Source: Aeromicrobium piscarium (GTDB taxonomy: Bacteria > Actinomycetota > Actinomycetes > Propionibacteriales > Nocardioidaceae). From it: a stretch of DNA of 64,000 nucleotides. Below are positions 24,626 through 35,115 of this stretch, one piece after another. Every line of letters starts with the position of its first letter. Positions within the stretch are counted from its first letter, which is position 1. Both the position numbers and the translations under genes were made by a program. The notes under the pieces were generated by a model. That model saw only the letters and a list, made by a program, of their open reading frames with translations. It made no database searches and was not told where the DNA came from. The DNA lies in NCBI RefSeq assembly GCF_007421815.1, contig NZ_VLNT01000008.1, forward strand, positions 107,663 through 171,662, read 5' to 3'.

Positions 24626-26160
24626 GAGAGCGAACCACGGGCACCAGGCAGGCCGACGGGCATCCCCATGTCGGCATCACCACGACCTTCCTCGGCATGC
24701 CCACCTTCCAGGAAGCCGCGCGCGTCTCCCTCACCGACACCGTGCAGCGCCGCAACCTCGCCCACGCCACTGGCGTGATCCGCGAGAAGCGTGCCGCGGT
24801 GGTCGGCGAGCTCGACAACTGGGAGCAACTGCGCCTGGCCGCTGAGGCGATCAAGAACCGCGCCTTGTTCTCGCTCGACGAGTACCTGGTGGAGTTCGAG
24901 GAGCGGGCGACCGCCGCCGGCGCCACGGTGCACTGGGCCCGTGACGCGGCCGAGGCCAATCGCATCGTCGTCGACCTCGCGCGGGCGAAGCAGGCCCGCG
25001 AGGTCGTCAAGGTCAAATCGATGGCCACGCAGGAGATCGAGCTCAACGAGGCATTGCAGGCCGCGGGCATCGACGCGTGGGAGACCGATCTGGCCGAGCT
25101 CATCGTGCAGCTCGGCGACGACTGGCCGAGCCACATCCTGGTGCCGGCGATCCACCGCAACCGCTCCGAGGTGCGCGAGATCTTCCTGCGCGAGATGAAG
25201 AAGGTGGGCCGGCCCGCCCCCGAGGACCTCACCGACGACCCGCCGCGGCTCGCGGAAGCGGCCCGGCTGCACCTGCGGGAGAAGTTCCTGCGCGCGGACT
25301 TCGCGGTCTCGGGCGCCAATTTCGCGATCGCCGAGACCGGCAGCCTCGTGGTGGTGGAGTCCGAGGGCAACGGCCGGATGTGCCTGTCGCTGCCGAGGAC
25401 GCTGGTCTCGGTCGTCGGCATCGAGAAGGTCGTGCCGTCCTGGCGCGACCTGGAGGTGATGCTGCAGGTTCTGCCGCGCAGCAGCACCGGGGAGCGGGAG
25501 AATCCCTACACCTCGATCTGGACCGGCGGCGCGGAGGGCGACGGCCCCCAGGACGTGCATATCGTGCTGCTCGACAACGGCCGCACGAATGTCCTCGCCG
25601 ACCAGGTCGGCCGCGCGGCGTTGCGCTGCATCCGCTGCTCGGCCTGTCTCAACGTGTGCCCGGTCTACGAGCGCGCGGGCGGGCACGCCTATGGCTCGAT
25701 CTATCCCGGCCCGATCGGGGCCGTCCTCACCCCGCAGCTGCGCGGCACCTCCAGCGAGATCGACCAGTCGCTACCGTATGCGTCCAGCCTGTGCGGGGCG
25801 TGCTTCGACGCGTGCCCGGTGCGCATCGACATCCCGTCGCTGCTCGTACACCTGCGCACCCGCGTCGTCGAAGAGCACCGCGGCGGGGTGCCGAAGCCGG
25901 AGGCCCTGGCCATGAAGGCGGCCGGCTGGATGTTCGCGGACCACCGGCGCTACGAGGCGGCCGAGAAGATCGCGTCGACGGGCGGGAAGGCACTGCGCAG
26001 CCCACTGCTCGGGCGCAAGGAGGTGCTGCGCCAGCTTCCGCCGCCGTTGAATGCCTGGAGCGGCGCCCGCGACGCCCCCGTCCCGCCGTCCGAGTCCTTC
26101 CGGTCCTGGTGGAAGCGCACCGATGGCGGCCGGCTTGGGCCGAGCGAGGAGAGAGAATGA
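24622..26160 (+). CDS. lutB: L-lactate utilisation protein LutB (Fe-S protein)
   Basis: A 512-residue protein: an N-terminal LUD domain (SGANFAIAETGSLVVVESEGN) followed by two 4Fe-4S ferredoxin motifs, CIRCSACLNVCPVY (about residues 335-348) and CGACFDACPV. It carries electrons in the LutABC lactate dehydrogenase complex. Its start is 4 bases inside the lutA end (ATGA), and its end overlaps lutC in the same way. Confidence 0.93.
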   Translation: MRERTTGTRQADGHPHVGITTTFLGMPTFQEAARVSLTDTVQRRNLAHATGVIREKRAAVVGELDNWEQLRLAAEAIKNRALFSLDEYLVEFEERATAAGATVHWARDAAEANRIVVDLARAKQAREVVKVKSMATQEIELNEALQAAGIDAWETDLAELIVQLGDDWPSHILVPAIHRNRSEVREIFLREMKKVGRPAPEDLTDDPPRLAEAARLHLREKFLRADFAVSGANFAIAETGSLVVVESEGNGRMCLSLPRTLVSVVGIEKVVPSWRDLEVMLQVLPRSSTGERENPYTSIWTGGAEGDGPQDVHIVLLDNGRTNVLADQVGRAALRCIRCSACLNVCPVYERAGGHAYGSIYPGPIGAVLTPQLRGTSSEIDQSLPYASSLCGACFDACPVRIDIPSLLVHLRTRVVEEHRGGVPKPEALAMKAAGWMFADHRRYEAAEKIASTGGKALRSPLLGRKEVLRQLPPPLNAWSGARDAPVPPSESFRSWWKRTDGGRLGPSEERE

Positions 26161-26780
26161 GCGCGCGCGACGAGATCCTGGGCCGGGTCCGCTCGGCGCT
26201 GGCCGATCGACCCGAGCTACCCGAGGTGCCGTGGGAGTACGGCCGGCCCGTGAGCACCGGCGACCTCGACCTCGTCGACCGCTTCGTCGAGCGGGTCACC
26301 GACTACCGAGCTCGTGTCGATGTCGTCGATCGCGACGAGGCTGGTGACGCGATCGCCACCGCCCTCGGCGACGCGCGGCATGTCGTCGGCGACCGGACGC
26401 TGCGCGAATCGTGGCCCAGCGACGCTGAGGTCGAGTGGCTCGACGCCGCGGACCTCACCTCCACCGAGCTGGACCGGGTCGATGCCGTCGTCACCACCGC
26501 GACGATCGGCATCGCGAACACCGGCACGCTCGTGCTCGACCACGGGCGCGGACAGGGACGCCGGGCGGCCTCCCTCGTTCCGGACGTCCACGTGTGCCTC
26601 GTCTCCGCCGACCAGATCGTCAGCGACGTGCCCGAGGCGGTCGCCAGGATCACCGAGCTCGGCGCTCAGACCCACCCGCTCACCTGGATCAGCGGCCCGA
26701 GCGCCACGAGCGATATCGAGCTGAGCCGTGTCGAGGGCGTCCACGGGCCTCGCACCCTCCACGTCATCGTCGTGCGTTGA
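26157..26780 (+). CDS. lutC: L-lactate utilisation protein LutC (LUD domain)
   Basis: A 207-residue LUD-domain protein, third partner of the lactate oxidation complex. The core TTATIGIANTGTLVLDHG and VLIS-like region ending SATSDIELSRVEGVHGPRTLHVIVV are characteristic. GAGGAGAG provides the ribosome site overlapping the lutB end. No dedicated GntR regulator is adjacent. Confidence 0.92.
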   Translation: MSARDEILGRVRSALADRPELPEVPWEYGRPVSTGDLDLVDRFVERVTDYRARVDVVDRDEAGDAIATALGDARHVVGDRTLRESWPSDAEVEWLDAADLTSTELDRVDAVVTTATIGIANTGTLVLDHGRGQGRRAASLVPDVHVCLVSADQIVSDVPEAVARITELGAQTHPLTWISGPSATSDIELSRVEGVHGPRTLHVIVVR

Positions 26781-26915
26781 GCCGACCCGCTGCCTGATCC
26801 GAGGGCGGAGTATCCCCCCTCGAAGGCCGGTCGGGGACCAGTCTCGGTCAGTGAGCAGAGCCCGCGGACCGCGATCGCAGACGCACCCTGGGGGGAGGCA
26901 ACGATCGGAGGCAGC

Positions 26916-27851
26916 ATGACCATCACGGCACCGACCCGTCGGGTCACCTACCGGCATCTGGACGTGCGCCGCGTCGGCGAGCACATCGGGGCCGTCGTCG
27001 AGGGCGTCGACCTGACCAGTCCCCTGCCGGCGACGATCGCCGCCGAGTTCCGGCGGGCCGTGCTCGAGCACAAGGTCGTCTTCGTGCGCGGTCAACCCGG
27101 ACTCGACGATCTCGCGCACTACGAGTTCGCGGCCGGCCTCGGGACCCCGACGGCCCCTCATCCGACCGTCCGCGGCGACGCGAACGCCGTGTTGCCGATC
27201 GACTCCTCCCACGGCAAGGCGAACGCGTGGCACACCGATGTCACCTTCGTGGATCGGGTGCCGGCCATCAGCGTGCTCCGGGCCGTGACCCTCCCCTCGT
27301 TCGGCGGCACCACGACCTGGGCCAACACCGCGCGCGCCTACGCGACATTGCATCCGGCGGTGCAGGCGATGGCCGAACGGCTGTGGGCGGTGCACACCAA
27401 TCTCTACGACTACGCCGCCGACCACGACGAGCGGCGCATCGGCGGCATCGACGTCAAAGAGCAGGCGTATCGCGACGAGTTCGGCTCCGATGTGTTCGAG
27501 ACCGAGCACCCCGTCGTCCGTGTCCATCCCGAGACCGGCGAGCGCACGCTACTGCTCGGTCAGTTCGTCAAGCGGATCGTGGGTCTGAGCACCCGCGACT
27601 CCAGTGCCCTGTTCGAGCTGCTGCAGCGCCAGGTCACCACGCTCGAGAACACGGTGCGGTGGGATTGGCGACCCGGCGATGTCGCTGTCTGGGACAACCG
27701 GGCGACGCAGCACTACGCGGTCGCCGACTATGCCGGGGAGCGCCGCGTCATGCGCCGCATCACGGTCGCCGGCGATGTGCCGATGAGCGTGGACGGGGTG
27801 ACGTCCACGGTGCGGCGAGGTGACGCGACGGGGTATTCCCCGGCCGCCTGA
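26916..27851 (+). CDS. TauD/TfdA family Fe(II)/2-oxoglutarate dioxygenase
   Basis: A 311-residue dioxygenase. The iron triad is H106-T-D108 in WHTDVTF and the distal His in TQHYAV near residue 268; the 2-oxoglutarate-binding Arg is in RRVMRRITVAGD. The HTNLYDYAADHDE insert resembles alkylsulfatase-type members. Such enzymes release sulfite from taurine or alkyl sulfates, or hydroxylate aryloxyacids. A lone gene: about 135 bases separate it from lutC. Substrate undetermined. Confidence 0.88.
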   Translation: MTITAPTRRVTYRHLDVRRVGEHIGAVVEGVDLTSPLPATIAAEFRRAVLEHKVVFVRGQPGLDDLAHYEFAAGLGTPTAPHPTVRGDANAVLPIDSSHGKANAWHTDVTFVDRVPAISVLRAVTLPSFGGTTTWANTARAYATLHPAVQAMAERLWAVHTNLYDYAADHDERRIGGIDVKEQAYRDEFGSDVFETEHPVVRVHPETGERTLLLGQFVKRIVGLSTRDSSALFELLQRQVTTLENTVRWDWRPGDVAVWDNRATQHYAVADYAGERRVMRRITVAGDVPMSVDGVTSTVRRGDATGYSPAA

Positions 27852-27859
27852 ACCGGGCC

Positions 27860-28732
27860 TCAGCCGCGGCGCGGGCGAGACAGCCTGGGACGTCGAGACC
27901 GAGCATCCTCCTCGTGGTCGTCGACCACCTCGTCGACGAGCCAGAGCGTCTGCGGGCCGGCGAAGCCCTTGAGCGTGGCCTCCCGGGGTTCGGAGAAGAC
28001 GAACTCGGTCGAGTCGAGCAGAGCCTCACGCAGCTCATCGGAGACCAAGGTCTCGCCACCACCGGCCTGAGCGGCCACCCTCGCCGCCAGGGCGACGTTG
28101 CGGCCGAAGAAGTCGCCGTCTCGGGCGACCACCACACCACGGTGCACCCCGATGCGCACGGAGATCGGGGTCGATCGCAGCCGGCCCCGCGCGGAGGCCA
28201 GCCCGCGATGGATCTCCCAGCCGGCCCGCAGGGCATCCGCCGGATGGCGGAAGACGACCATGAAGCCGTCGCCCTGACTCTTCACCACGCGTCCGCGACG
28301 CCGGGCGATGACGGCCCGTGCCAGCTTGTCGTGCTCGGCGAGCAGACCGACCCAGGCGCGGTCCCCGAGCCGCACGTTGAGCTCGGTCGATCCTTCGATA
28401 TCGGAGAAGAGGACGGTGACGGTGCCATCGGGCGCGGTGACCTCGGCGATCGCGGCACGGCTCTCGGCCGCCCATCGGGTCAGATCCTCGATCGAGCTGG
28501 TGACCAGCGACGTCACACCGTGCTCGCGCACATGGGCCGCCGACTGCGCCACGACCCGCGCGGCCCGGCCCGCGACCCGCAGAGCCTTCGGTGATCGCGG
28601 CGCGGTCCGCTGCTGCGTTGCCTCCAGGCGAACCACCTGCGCACGTGAGCGGCGAAGCGCGAGCAGGCACCCACCGAGGGCGGCCGTCAGGAGGACGACG
28701 GCCGTCGCCAGCACCATCTCCAGAACGCTCAC
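27860..28732 (-). CDS. Membrane-anchored class III adenylate/guanylate cyclase
   Basis: A 290-residue protein: one N-terminal membrane helix (residues 5-26, containing a Cys but not a good lipobox), a basic linker, then a class III cyclase domain. The metal Asp residues lie in VLFSDIEGST (about 105-114) and QGDGFMVVF (about 153-161). It makes a cyclic nucleotide, probably cAMP, at the membrane. It is convergent with the dioxygenase gene. Single-domain actinobacterial cyclases of this kind are common and their signals unknown. Confidence 0.85.
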   Translation of the reverse strand: MSVLEMVLATAVVLLTAALGGCLLALRRSRAQVVRLEATQQRTAPRSPKALRVAGRAARVVAQSAAHVREHGVTSLVTSSIEDLTRWAAESRAAIAEVTAPDGTVTVLFSDIEGSTELNVRLGDRAWVGLLAEHDKLARAVIARRRGRVVKSQGDGFMVVFRHPADALRAGWEIHRGLASARGRLRSTPISVRIGVHRGVVVARDGDFFGRNVALAARVAAQAGGGETLVSDELREALLDSTEFVFSEPREATLKGFAGPQTLWLVDEVVDDHEEDARSRRPRLSRPRRG

Positions 28733-28880
28733 GGAGGCATCGTCGCACGAGAACCCGCCAGCGCGGGTGCCGATGTCGATACGCGTGCGCCCATCCGATC
28801 GTCCCTGTGGACAACCGTCCGCATCTCGTCTCGGACGACTACGGTGCGGCTATGTGCTCCTATGAGGCCGGAGGATCACG

Positions 28881-29585
28881 GTGCCTGATCCCCTGAGCCG
28901 TCTGGCCTATGTGGACGACTCGGGCCATCAAGCCACCGGGCTCGTCGTCTACGGCTGGGTCCATTTCTCGCCCGGCGCATGGTCACGAGTGTTGAGGACC
29001 TGGATCGACGTACGCCGGCGGTTGTGGCGAGAGTTCGGCGTCTCGGTGGACCGAGAGCTGCATTCCACGCACTACATCAACGGACGCGGACGGATCAGCA
29101 CCAGACCCCCACGCCGACACGTGCACGAGGGCGTCGTCTACTGGCGTGATCTGGGACAAGACATCGCCGTGACACTGCTGCGCGAAGTCTCCTCGCTGGA
29201 GGGTGTGACCGCGGGTGCCGTCTATCGCCGTTGCGAGCCACACCCACGACAGGGATCGAAGATCCGGGTGTATCGCGAGCTCATCGAACTATGGGAGTGC
29301 GAACTCGCCGAACGACGCGAGTACGGCCTCGTTCTCGTCGACGGTGATGGCTCTGACGGCTCCTATCGAGCCGCGCACCGGAGGTTGCAGCTGGACCGTC
29401 GCAGGACCATCGAGGACGCCATCATGGTGGACTCGGCCCAGTCACAGCTCGTACAGCTGGCTGACCTGGTCGCCTGGTGCGCCTATGTGTCCGTCGAACG
29501 CCATCCGAGCCACGAGTACGCCTGGGAATGGTACGAGCGCTATCTCTCGGCCCGCGACCCCCACCGCGGACCACGGGAGGTCTGA
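28881..29585 (+). CDS. DUF3800 domain protein
   Basis: A 234-residue protein with the DUF3800 hallmarks: the acidic N-terminal YVDDSG (residues 10-15) and the C-terminal QLVQLADLVAWCAY. The conserved acidic residues suggest an RNase H-like metal-dependent nuclease fold, inferred rather than demonstrated. GTG start at 28881 with GGAGG eight bases upstream. DUF3800 genes often lie in defence or mobile regions; here it stands alone between a nucleotide cyclase and a TetR locus. A strong hairpin follows. Confidence 0.8.
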   Translation: MPDPLSRLAYVDDSGHQATGLVVYGWVHFSPGAWSRVLRTWIDVRRRLWREFGVSVDRELHSTHYINGRGRISTRPPRRHVHEGVVYWRDLGQDIAVTLLREVSSLEGVTAGAVYRRCEPHPRQGSKIRVYRELIELWECELAERREYGLVLVDGDGSDGSYRAAHRRLQLDRRRTIEDAIMVDSAQSQLVQLADLVAWCAYVSVERHPSHEYAWEWYERYLSARDPHRGPREV

Positions 29586-29593
29586 AAACAGCT

Positions 29594-29627
29594 AGACCCC
29601 CTGCTCCACAATGCTGTGGGGGGGTCT
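29594..29627. terminator. Hairpin after the DUF3800 gene
   Basis: AGACCCCC and GGGGGTCT enclose a second inverted pair CCACA/TGTGG; the double stem sits directly after the DUF3800 stop and before the convergent DUF4188 gene. Ends are accurate to a few bases. Confidence 0.65.
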
Positions 29628-29708
29628 GCATGGCAAGTATCGCACCACGCGCCCACTCTCACAAACGGCCTGTCCCCAGTGGTGCACGGACGACCACCAT
29701 GGCGGCGT

Positions 29709-30182
29709 TCAGCGGCCGAGGCGCTGGCGTGCGGTGGCGGTACCGGGTCCGACCGGCACGTGCTCGGTGGCGCCGGCGAGCCCGAAGCGAGGCATGCCAT
29801 TGTAGACGACCTCGAGGCTCGACGTCGGGACCTGATAGGTCTCGTGCCAGACACCGATATCGCCGGTCCCGCTCACCCGGCGCATGAAGTCCCGCCAGGG
29901 TCCGAGGTGCGGCGCTCCGGTGTCCGCGGCGAAGCGCTGGAGATGGTCGGGGCTCTCCCAATAGCTCAGCAGCATCGTCGTACGCCCGAACCATTGGTGG
30001 TAGCCGAGCAGGCCAGCCTCGGGGTGTCGTTCGAGGTGGATGAGCATGCGCGGCATCGCCACGGCAGTGCGCATCACCGCGGGAAGCTTCCACCACCGAT
30101 TGGCCCGCATGCCGATGAGGAAGACCGTGACCGTGTCGGTCTGGGGAGCTGCCGTGTAGCGCCCGGGGAATACCTGACTCAT
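29709..30182 (-). CDS. DUF4188 domain protein (monooxygenase-like)
   Basis: A 157-residue protein matching the DUF4188 pattern: TVTVFLIGMRANRWWKL near the N-terminus, GYHQWFGRTTMLLSYWES and GVWHETYQV. The ferredoxin-like fold resembles antibiotic-biosynthesis monooxygenases and heme-degrading enzymes. Start ATG 30180-30182 with AAAGG upstream; a GTG four codons earlier is possible. It diverges from a TetR gene through a 28-bp operator and is probably its target. Substrate unknown. Confidence 0.82.
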   Translation of the reverse strand: MSQVFPGRYTAAPQTDTVTVFLIGMRANRWWKLPAVMRTAVAMPRMLIHLERHPEAGLLGYHQWFGRTTMLLSYWESPDHLQRFAADTGAPHLGPWRDFMRRVSGTGDIGVWHETYQVPTSSLEVVYNGMPRFGLAGATEHVPVGPGTATARQRLGR

Positions 30183-30198
30183 GGAGAGAATCACCTTT

Positions 30199-30226
30199 CG
30201 TAACGTCGTTATAAAACGACGTTACG
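30199..30226. promoter_or_regulatory. 28-bp perfect TetR operator
   Basis: CGTAACGTCGTT and AACGACGTTACG flank ATAA: a perfect 12-bp inverted repeat centred between the DUF4188 and TetR starts, 15 bases before the TetR ATG. Likely autorepression plus control of DUF4188. Confidence 0.85.
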
Positions 30227-30240
30227 GCTAACCTGTCCCC

Positions 30241-30816
30241 ATGGCAAGACCTGTGCTCCATGATGACGCCTTACGAGGACGACTCCTGGAGGTGACCGCG
30301 GAGGTGGTCGACCGAGTCGGACCGGCGGCGCTCTCGCTGAGATCCGTCGCTCGCGAGGCGGACACCTCGACCACCGCGATCTACGCACTGTTCGGCAGTA
30401 AGGCACAGCTCCTGGCTGCCCTACTCAATGAATCCTTCGCCTCGTTCGGCGCCGCCCAGGCCGAGGCCGCCGAGGAGGGACTCGCTGCCCTCGGCGTGGC
30501 CTATCGTCGGTGGGCCCTCGACCACCCGGCACGTTATCGCCTCATGTTCGGCGGCGCGCTGATGATGAGCGAGGAGTGCACCCCCGATCCGAAGTTGGCT
30601 TCCGCCTCGATGGCGCCGCTGCGCGAGGCCGTCGAACGCCTCCAGCGAGAGGGCACCTTCCGCCCGGAGGATCCGGCGACCGTGGCTGCGGTGATCTGGG
30701 CCCAGGTCCATGGCATGGTCAGCATCGAACTCGCGGGGGCGCTCCCCCACGAAGCCGATGCCGACGACCTGTACGCCGCCACCCTCGACGCGACCGTCCG
30801 CGCCTGGTCCACCTGA
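30241..30816 (+). CDS. TetR family regulator
   Basis: A 191-residue regulator with the helix-turn-helix LSLRSVAREADTSTTAIYALFGSKAQLL (about 30-58) and a TetR_C WHG-type ligand domain (RRWALDHPARYRLMFGG). The short 5' leader holds the operator, so it probably represses itself and the divergent DUF4188 gene. Confidence 0.9.
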   Translation: MARPVLHDDALRGRLLEVTAEVVDRVGPAALSLRSVAREADTSTTAIYALFGSKAQLLAALLNESFASFGAAQAEAAEEGLAALGVAYRRWALDHPARYRLMFGGALMMSEECTPDPKLASASMAPLREAVERLQREGTFRPEDPATVAAVIWAQVHGMVSIELAGALPHEADADDLYAATLDATVRAWST

Positions 30817-30857
30817 CGGAGAGAAGCCAGAACCCGTGCAGTGTGGGTCACGAGTTC

Positions 30858-31232
30858 TCAGCGGCGGCGTTGCCAGAGGGCGATCTGGTGGTGGGCGATC
30901 ACGGACGGGAGGTTCTGGGACTGTTGGGCCGTCGCCAGCTCGGCCTGCAGCTCGGCCACCCGCTCTTGTAGCGCCGCGACCTGATTCTCCAGCTCGATCA
31001 CGCGCTTGACGCCCTCAAGCCCGAGGCCCTCGGCGGTGAGCCGCGCGACCTCGCGCAGCTGCTCGACATCGCGCAGCGAGTACCGACGACCGCCACCGGT
31101 GGTGCGGCCCGCGGCCACGATCCCGAGCCGGTCGTAGGTGCGCAGGGTCTGCGGATGCAGGCCCGAGAGCTCGGCTGCGACCGAGATGACGAAGACCTTG
31201 GCCTCAGGCCCCGGCGGTACGAACTCGTTCAT
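30858..31232 (-). CDS. hspR: Heat-shock repressor HspR (MerR family)
   Basis: A 124-residue MerR-type protein with the HspR N-terminus FVISVAAELSGLHPQTLRTYDRLGI (helix-turn-helix about 16-35), the wing GGGRRYSLRDVEQL and a C-terminal coiled coil. HspR represses the dnaK operon by binding HAIR sites with DnaK as co-repressor. It is the last gene of the operon, 6 bases after dnaJ. Confidence 0.95.
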   Translation of the reverse strand: MNEFVPPGPEAKVFVISVAAELSGLHPQTLRTYDRLGIVAAGRTTGGGRRYSLRDVEQLREVARLTAEGLGLEGVKRVIELENQVAALQERVAELQAELATAQQSQNLPSVIAHHQIALWQRRR

Positions 31233-31238
31233 CGCCGA

Positions 31239-32393
31239 TCATCCCTTCACCGCGTCGAACAGCTTCGCACGCGGATCCTCGCTGCCACGGGCCACGCGAT
31301 AGGACTCGACCGCGGCCCGTTGCTCCTCGCTGAGCTCACGCGGCACCTGGACCTCGATGGTCACCAGCAGGTCACCGCGTTCACCAGACTTCGTGGTGCC
31401 ACCCTTGCCGCGGGCCCGGAAGGTACGTCCGGTGGGAGTGCCGGCCGGCACCTTGATCTTGACCGGCGGACCGTCCAAGGTCGGCACGCTGATCTGCGCC
31501 CCCAAGGCCGCTTCGTCGAAGGCGACCGGGACGGTGATCGTGAGGTCGCTGCCCTTGCGCCCGAACAGCGGGTGCTGCTCGACATGCACGACGAGGAACA
31601 GATCGCCATTGGGTGCTCCGGCGTCGCCCTTGCCGCCCTTGCCCTTGAGCTTGATCCGCTGACCGTCCTTGACCCCGGCCGGGACCTTGACCTGGATCGT
31701 GCGACTCGACGGGGCCCGTCCGCTGCCGCTGCAGGTCGCGCACGGATGCTCGACGATCAGCCCGCGGCCACGGCACTGCGAACAGGGCTCCGTCATCGCG
31801 AAGACGCCGCCGGACGTCCCCGTCTGCATGCCGCTGCCCTGACACTTCGGGCAGACCTTGGGCACCGTGCCCGGCTCGGCACCGGTGCCGTGACACGTCG
31901 GGCAGGCCTCGTCGCTCGTGAGCCGCAGCGGCAGGGTGGCTCCGTCGACCGACTGCTGGAACGTGATCGTGGCCTCGGACTCCAGGTCCTCACCGCGGCG
32001 CGGCTGCGGCTGGCGACGACGTCCGCCGCGACCTCCGCCGCCCCCGAAGATACCGCCGAGCAGATCGGACAGATCGAAGTCGTTCATCGTGGTGCCGCCA
32101 CCACCACCGCCCGGGAAACCACCTCCCCCGCCGGGGAATCCGCCCTTGAACTGGCCGAACAACGAGCGCTGCTCGTCGTACTCCTTGCGCTTCTCGGCCG
32201 ATCCCAGGACGCTGTACGCCTCGGAGACCTCCTTGAAGCGCTCCTCGGCGGCGGTGTCGCCCGGGTGGGAGTCGGGGTGATTGTCGCGCGCCAGCTTGCG
32301 GTAGGCCTTCTTGATATCAGCTGCCGAGGCATCCTTCTTGACGCCCAGCGTCTTGTAGTAATCCTTGGTCGCCCAGTCACTGGGGTTGCTCAC
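31239..32393 (-). CDS. dnaJ: Chaperone DnaJ (DnaJ1 type)
   Basis: A 384-residue Hsp40. J domain at residues 8-75 with HPD at about 39-41, a Gly/Phe-rich linker containing runs of glycine, then the zinc-binding domain with four CxxCxGxG repeats (CPTCHGTG, CPKCQGSG, CSQCRGRG, CATCSGSG), and the substrate-binding C-terminal domains. It stimulates DnaK ATPase. The N-terminus 'DWATKDYYKTLGV' is typical of the actinobacterial DnaJ1 encoded with dnaK. Confidence 0.96.
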   Translation of the reverse strand: MSNPSDWATKDYYKTLGVKKDASAADIKKAYRKLARDNHPDSHPGDTAAEERFKEVSEAYSVLGSAEKRKEYDEQRSLFGQFKGGFPGGGGGFPGGGGGGTTMNDFDLSDLLGGIFGGGGGRGGRRRQPQPRRGEDLESEATITFQQSVDGATLPLRLTSDEACPTCHGTGAEPGTVPKVCPKCQGSGMQTGTSGGVFAMTEPCSQCRGRGLIVEHPCATCSGSGRAPSSRTIQVKVPAGVKDGQRIKLKGKGGKGDAGAPNGDLFLVVHVEQHPLFGRKGSDLTITVPVAFDEAALGAQISVPTLDGPPVKIKVPAGTPTGRTFRARGKGGTTKSGERGDLLVTIEVQVPRELSEEQRAAVESYRVARGSEDPRAKLFDAVKG

Positions 32394-32422
32394 GACTCAC
32401 CCCTCCTCTCCATCCGTATCGA

Positions 32423-33006
32423 TTACTGCTCGTCGTTCTCGTCGTCGTCGGCCTCGGCGGGCTGCTCGCCGGCCGGATCGACGACGCCGACGGTGGCCGC
32501 ACGCACGACCCGGTCACCGACCTTGTAGCCGATGCGCATGACCTGCGCGACGCTCGTGGTGTCCACATCGGCCGATTCGCCGGCATGGAACACCGCCTCG
32601 TGCAGGGCCGGGTCGAAGGGCTCGCCCGGGGCACCGAAGGCCTCGAGCTCGTACTTGGCCACGGCGGCCTGCAGCGAGTCCGCGACGGCCTTGAAGCCAC
32701 CGGTCAGCTCGCCGTGCTCCTCGGCTCGCCCGATATCGTCGAGCACCGTCAACAGCGCGGTGAGGACGTCCTCGCGGCCCTGCTTGCGCATGAGCTCGCG
32801 ATCACGGTCCACCCGGCGCTTGTAGTTGACGTACTCGGCCTGCAGTCGCTGGAGGTCGAGCGTCCGCTCGGCGAGCTGACGCTCGACCGAGTCGTCCGCC
32901 CCGGCGGCCGGGGCCTCCCCCTCAGGAGAGGCCTCCGGCGCGCCCGCCGCCGCGACCTCGGGCTCGTCGACCGAGGGGTCGGACTGTCCGTGGTCGGGCT
33001 GTTCGG

Positions 33007-33010
<4 letters not shown>
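32423..33010 (-). CDS. grpE: Nucleotide exchange factor GrpE
   Basis: A 195-residue protein with an acidic, disordered N-terminal 45 residues, a long coiled coil ([19 protein letters not shown]), and the C-terminal beta domain containing [26 protein letters not shown]. It exchanges nucleotide on DnaK. GTG start overlapping the dnaK stop by 4 bases; dnaJ follows after 29 bases. Confidence 0.95.
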
Positions 33011-34848
<1,838 letters not shown>

Positions 34849-34902
34849 GTGATCTCCTCCTGAATGAGTCGTGGAATGCTTGAAAAACTGTGGGTCAACC
34901 GA

Positions 34903-34933
34903 CTTGAGTCTAATCTTATCAACTTTGCTCAAG
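34903..34933. promoter_or_regulatory. HAIR-like HspR operator upstream of dnaK
   Basis: On the dnaK strand, CTTGAGC and ACTCAAG are separated by 17 bases. The published HAIR consensus is CTTGAGT-N7-ACTCAAG, so the half-sites match but the spacer is 10 bases (one helical turn) longer. The AT-rich spacer TTGATAAGATTAG looks like promoter DNA, so the repressor would straddle the promoter. Confidence 0.7.
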
Positions 34934-35000
34934 CGACCGTTGTTCCCCCTGGCGCCCGGGGCTGTGCGTGACTCCGCTCACAGGCCACCACCGCCTCGTG

Positions 35001-35087
35001 GGGCGGTGACTTACGCACCTCTCAAGACCGCCGAGACGTGCGTAAGCCACCGCTCACGCGAGTGAGACGTGCGTAGGTCACCGCCCA
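35001..35087. repeat. Intergenic palindromic repeats, type A
   Basis: GGGCGGTGACTTACGCAC (35001-35018) is followed by two inverted copies, GACGTGCGTAAGCCACCGC (about 35035) and GACGTGCGTAGGTCACCGCC (about 35066). They can form alternative hairpins between the antiporter's 3' end and the dnaK promoter. Confidence 0.7.
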
Positions 35088-35115
35088 CTCGGGTGGGCAC
35101 AGGCAGGGCGGGGGC

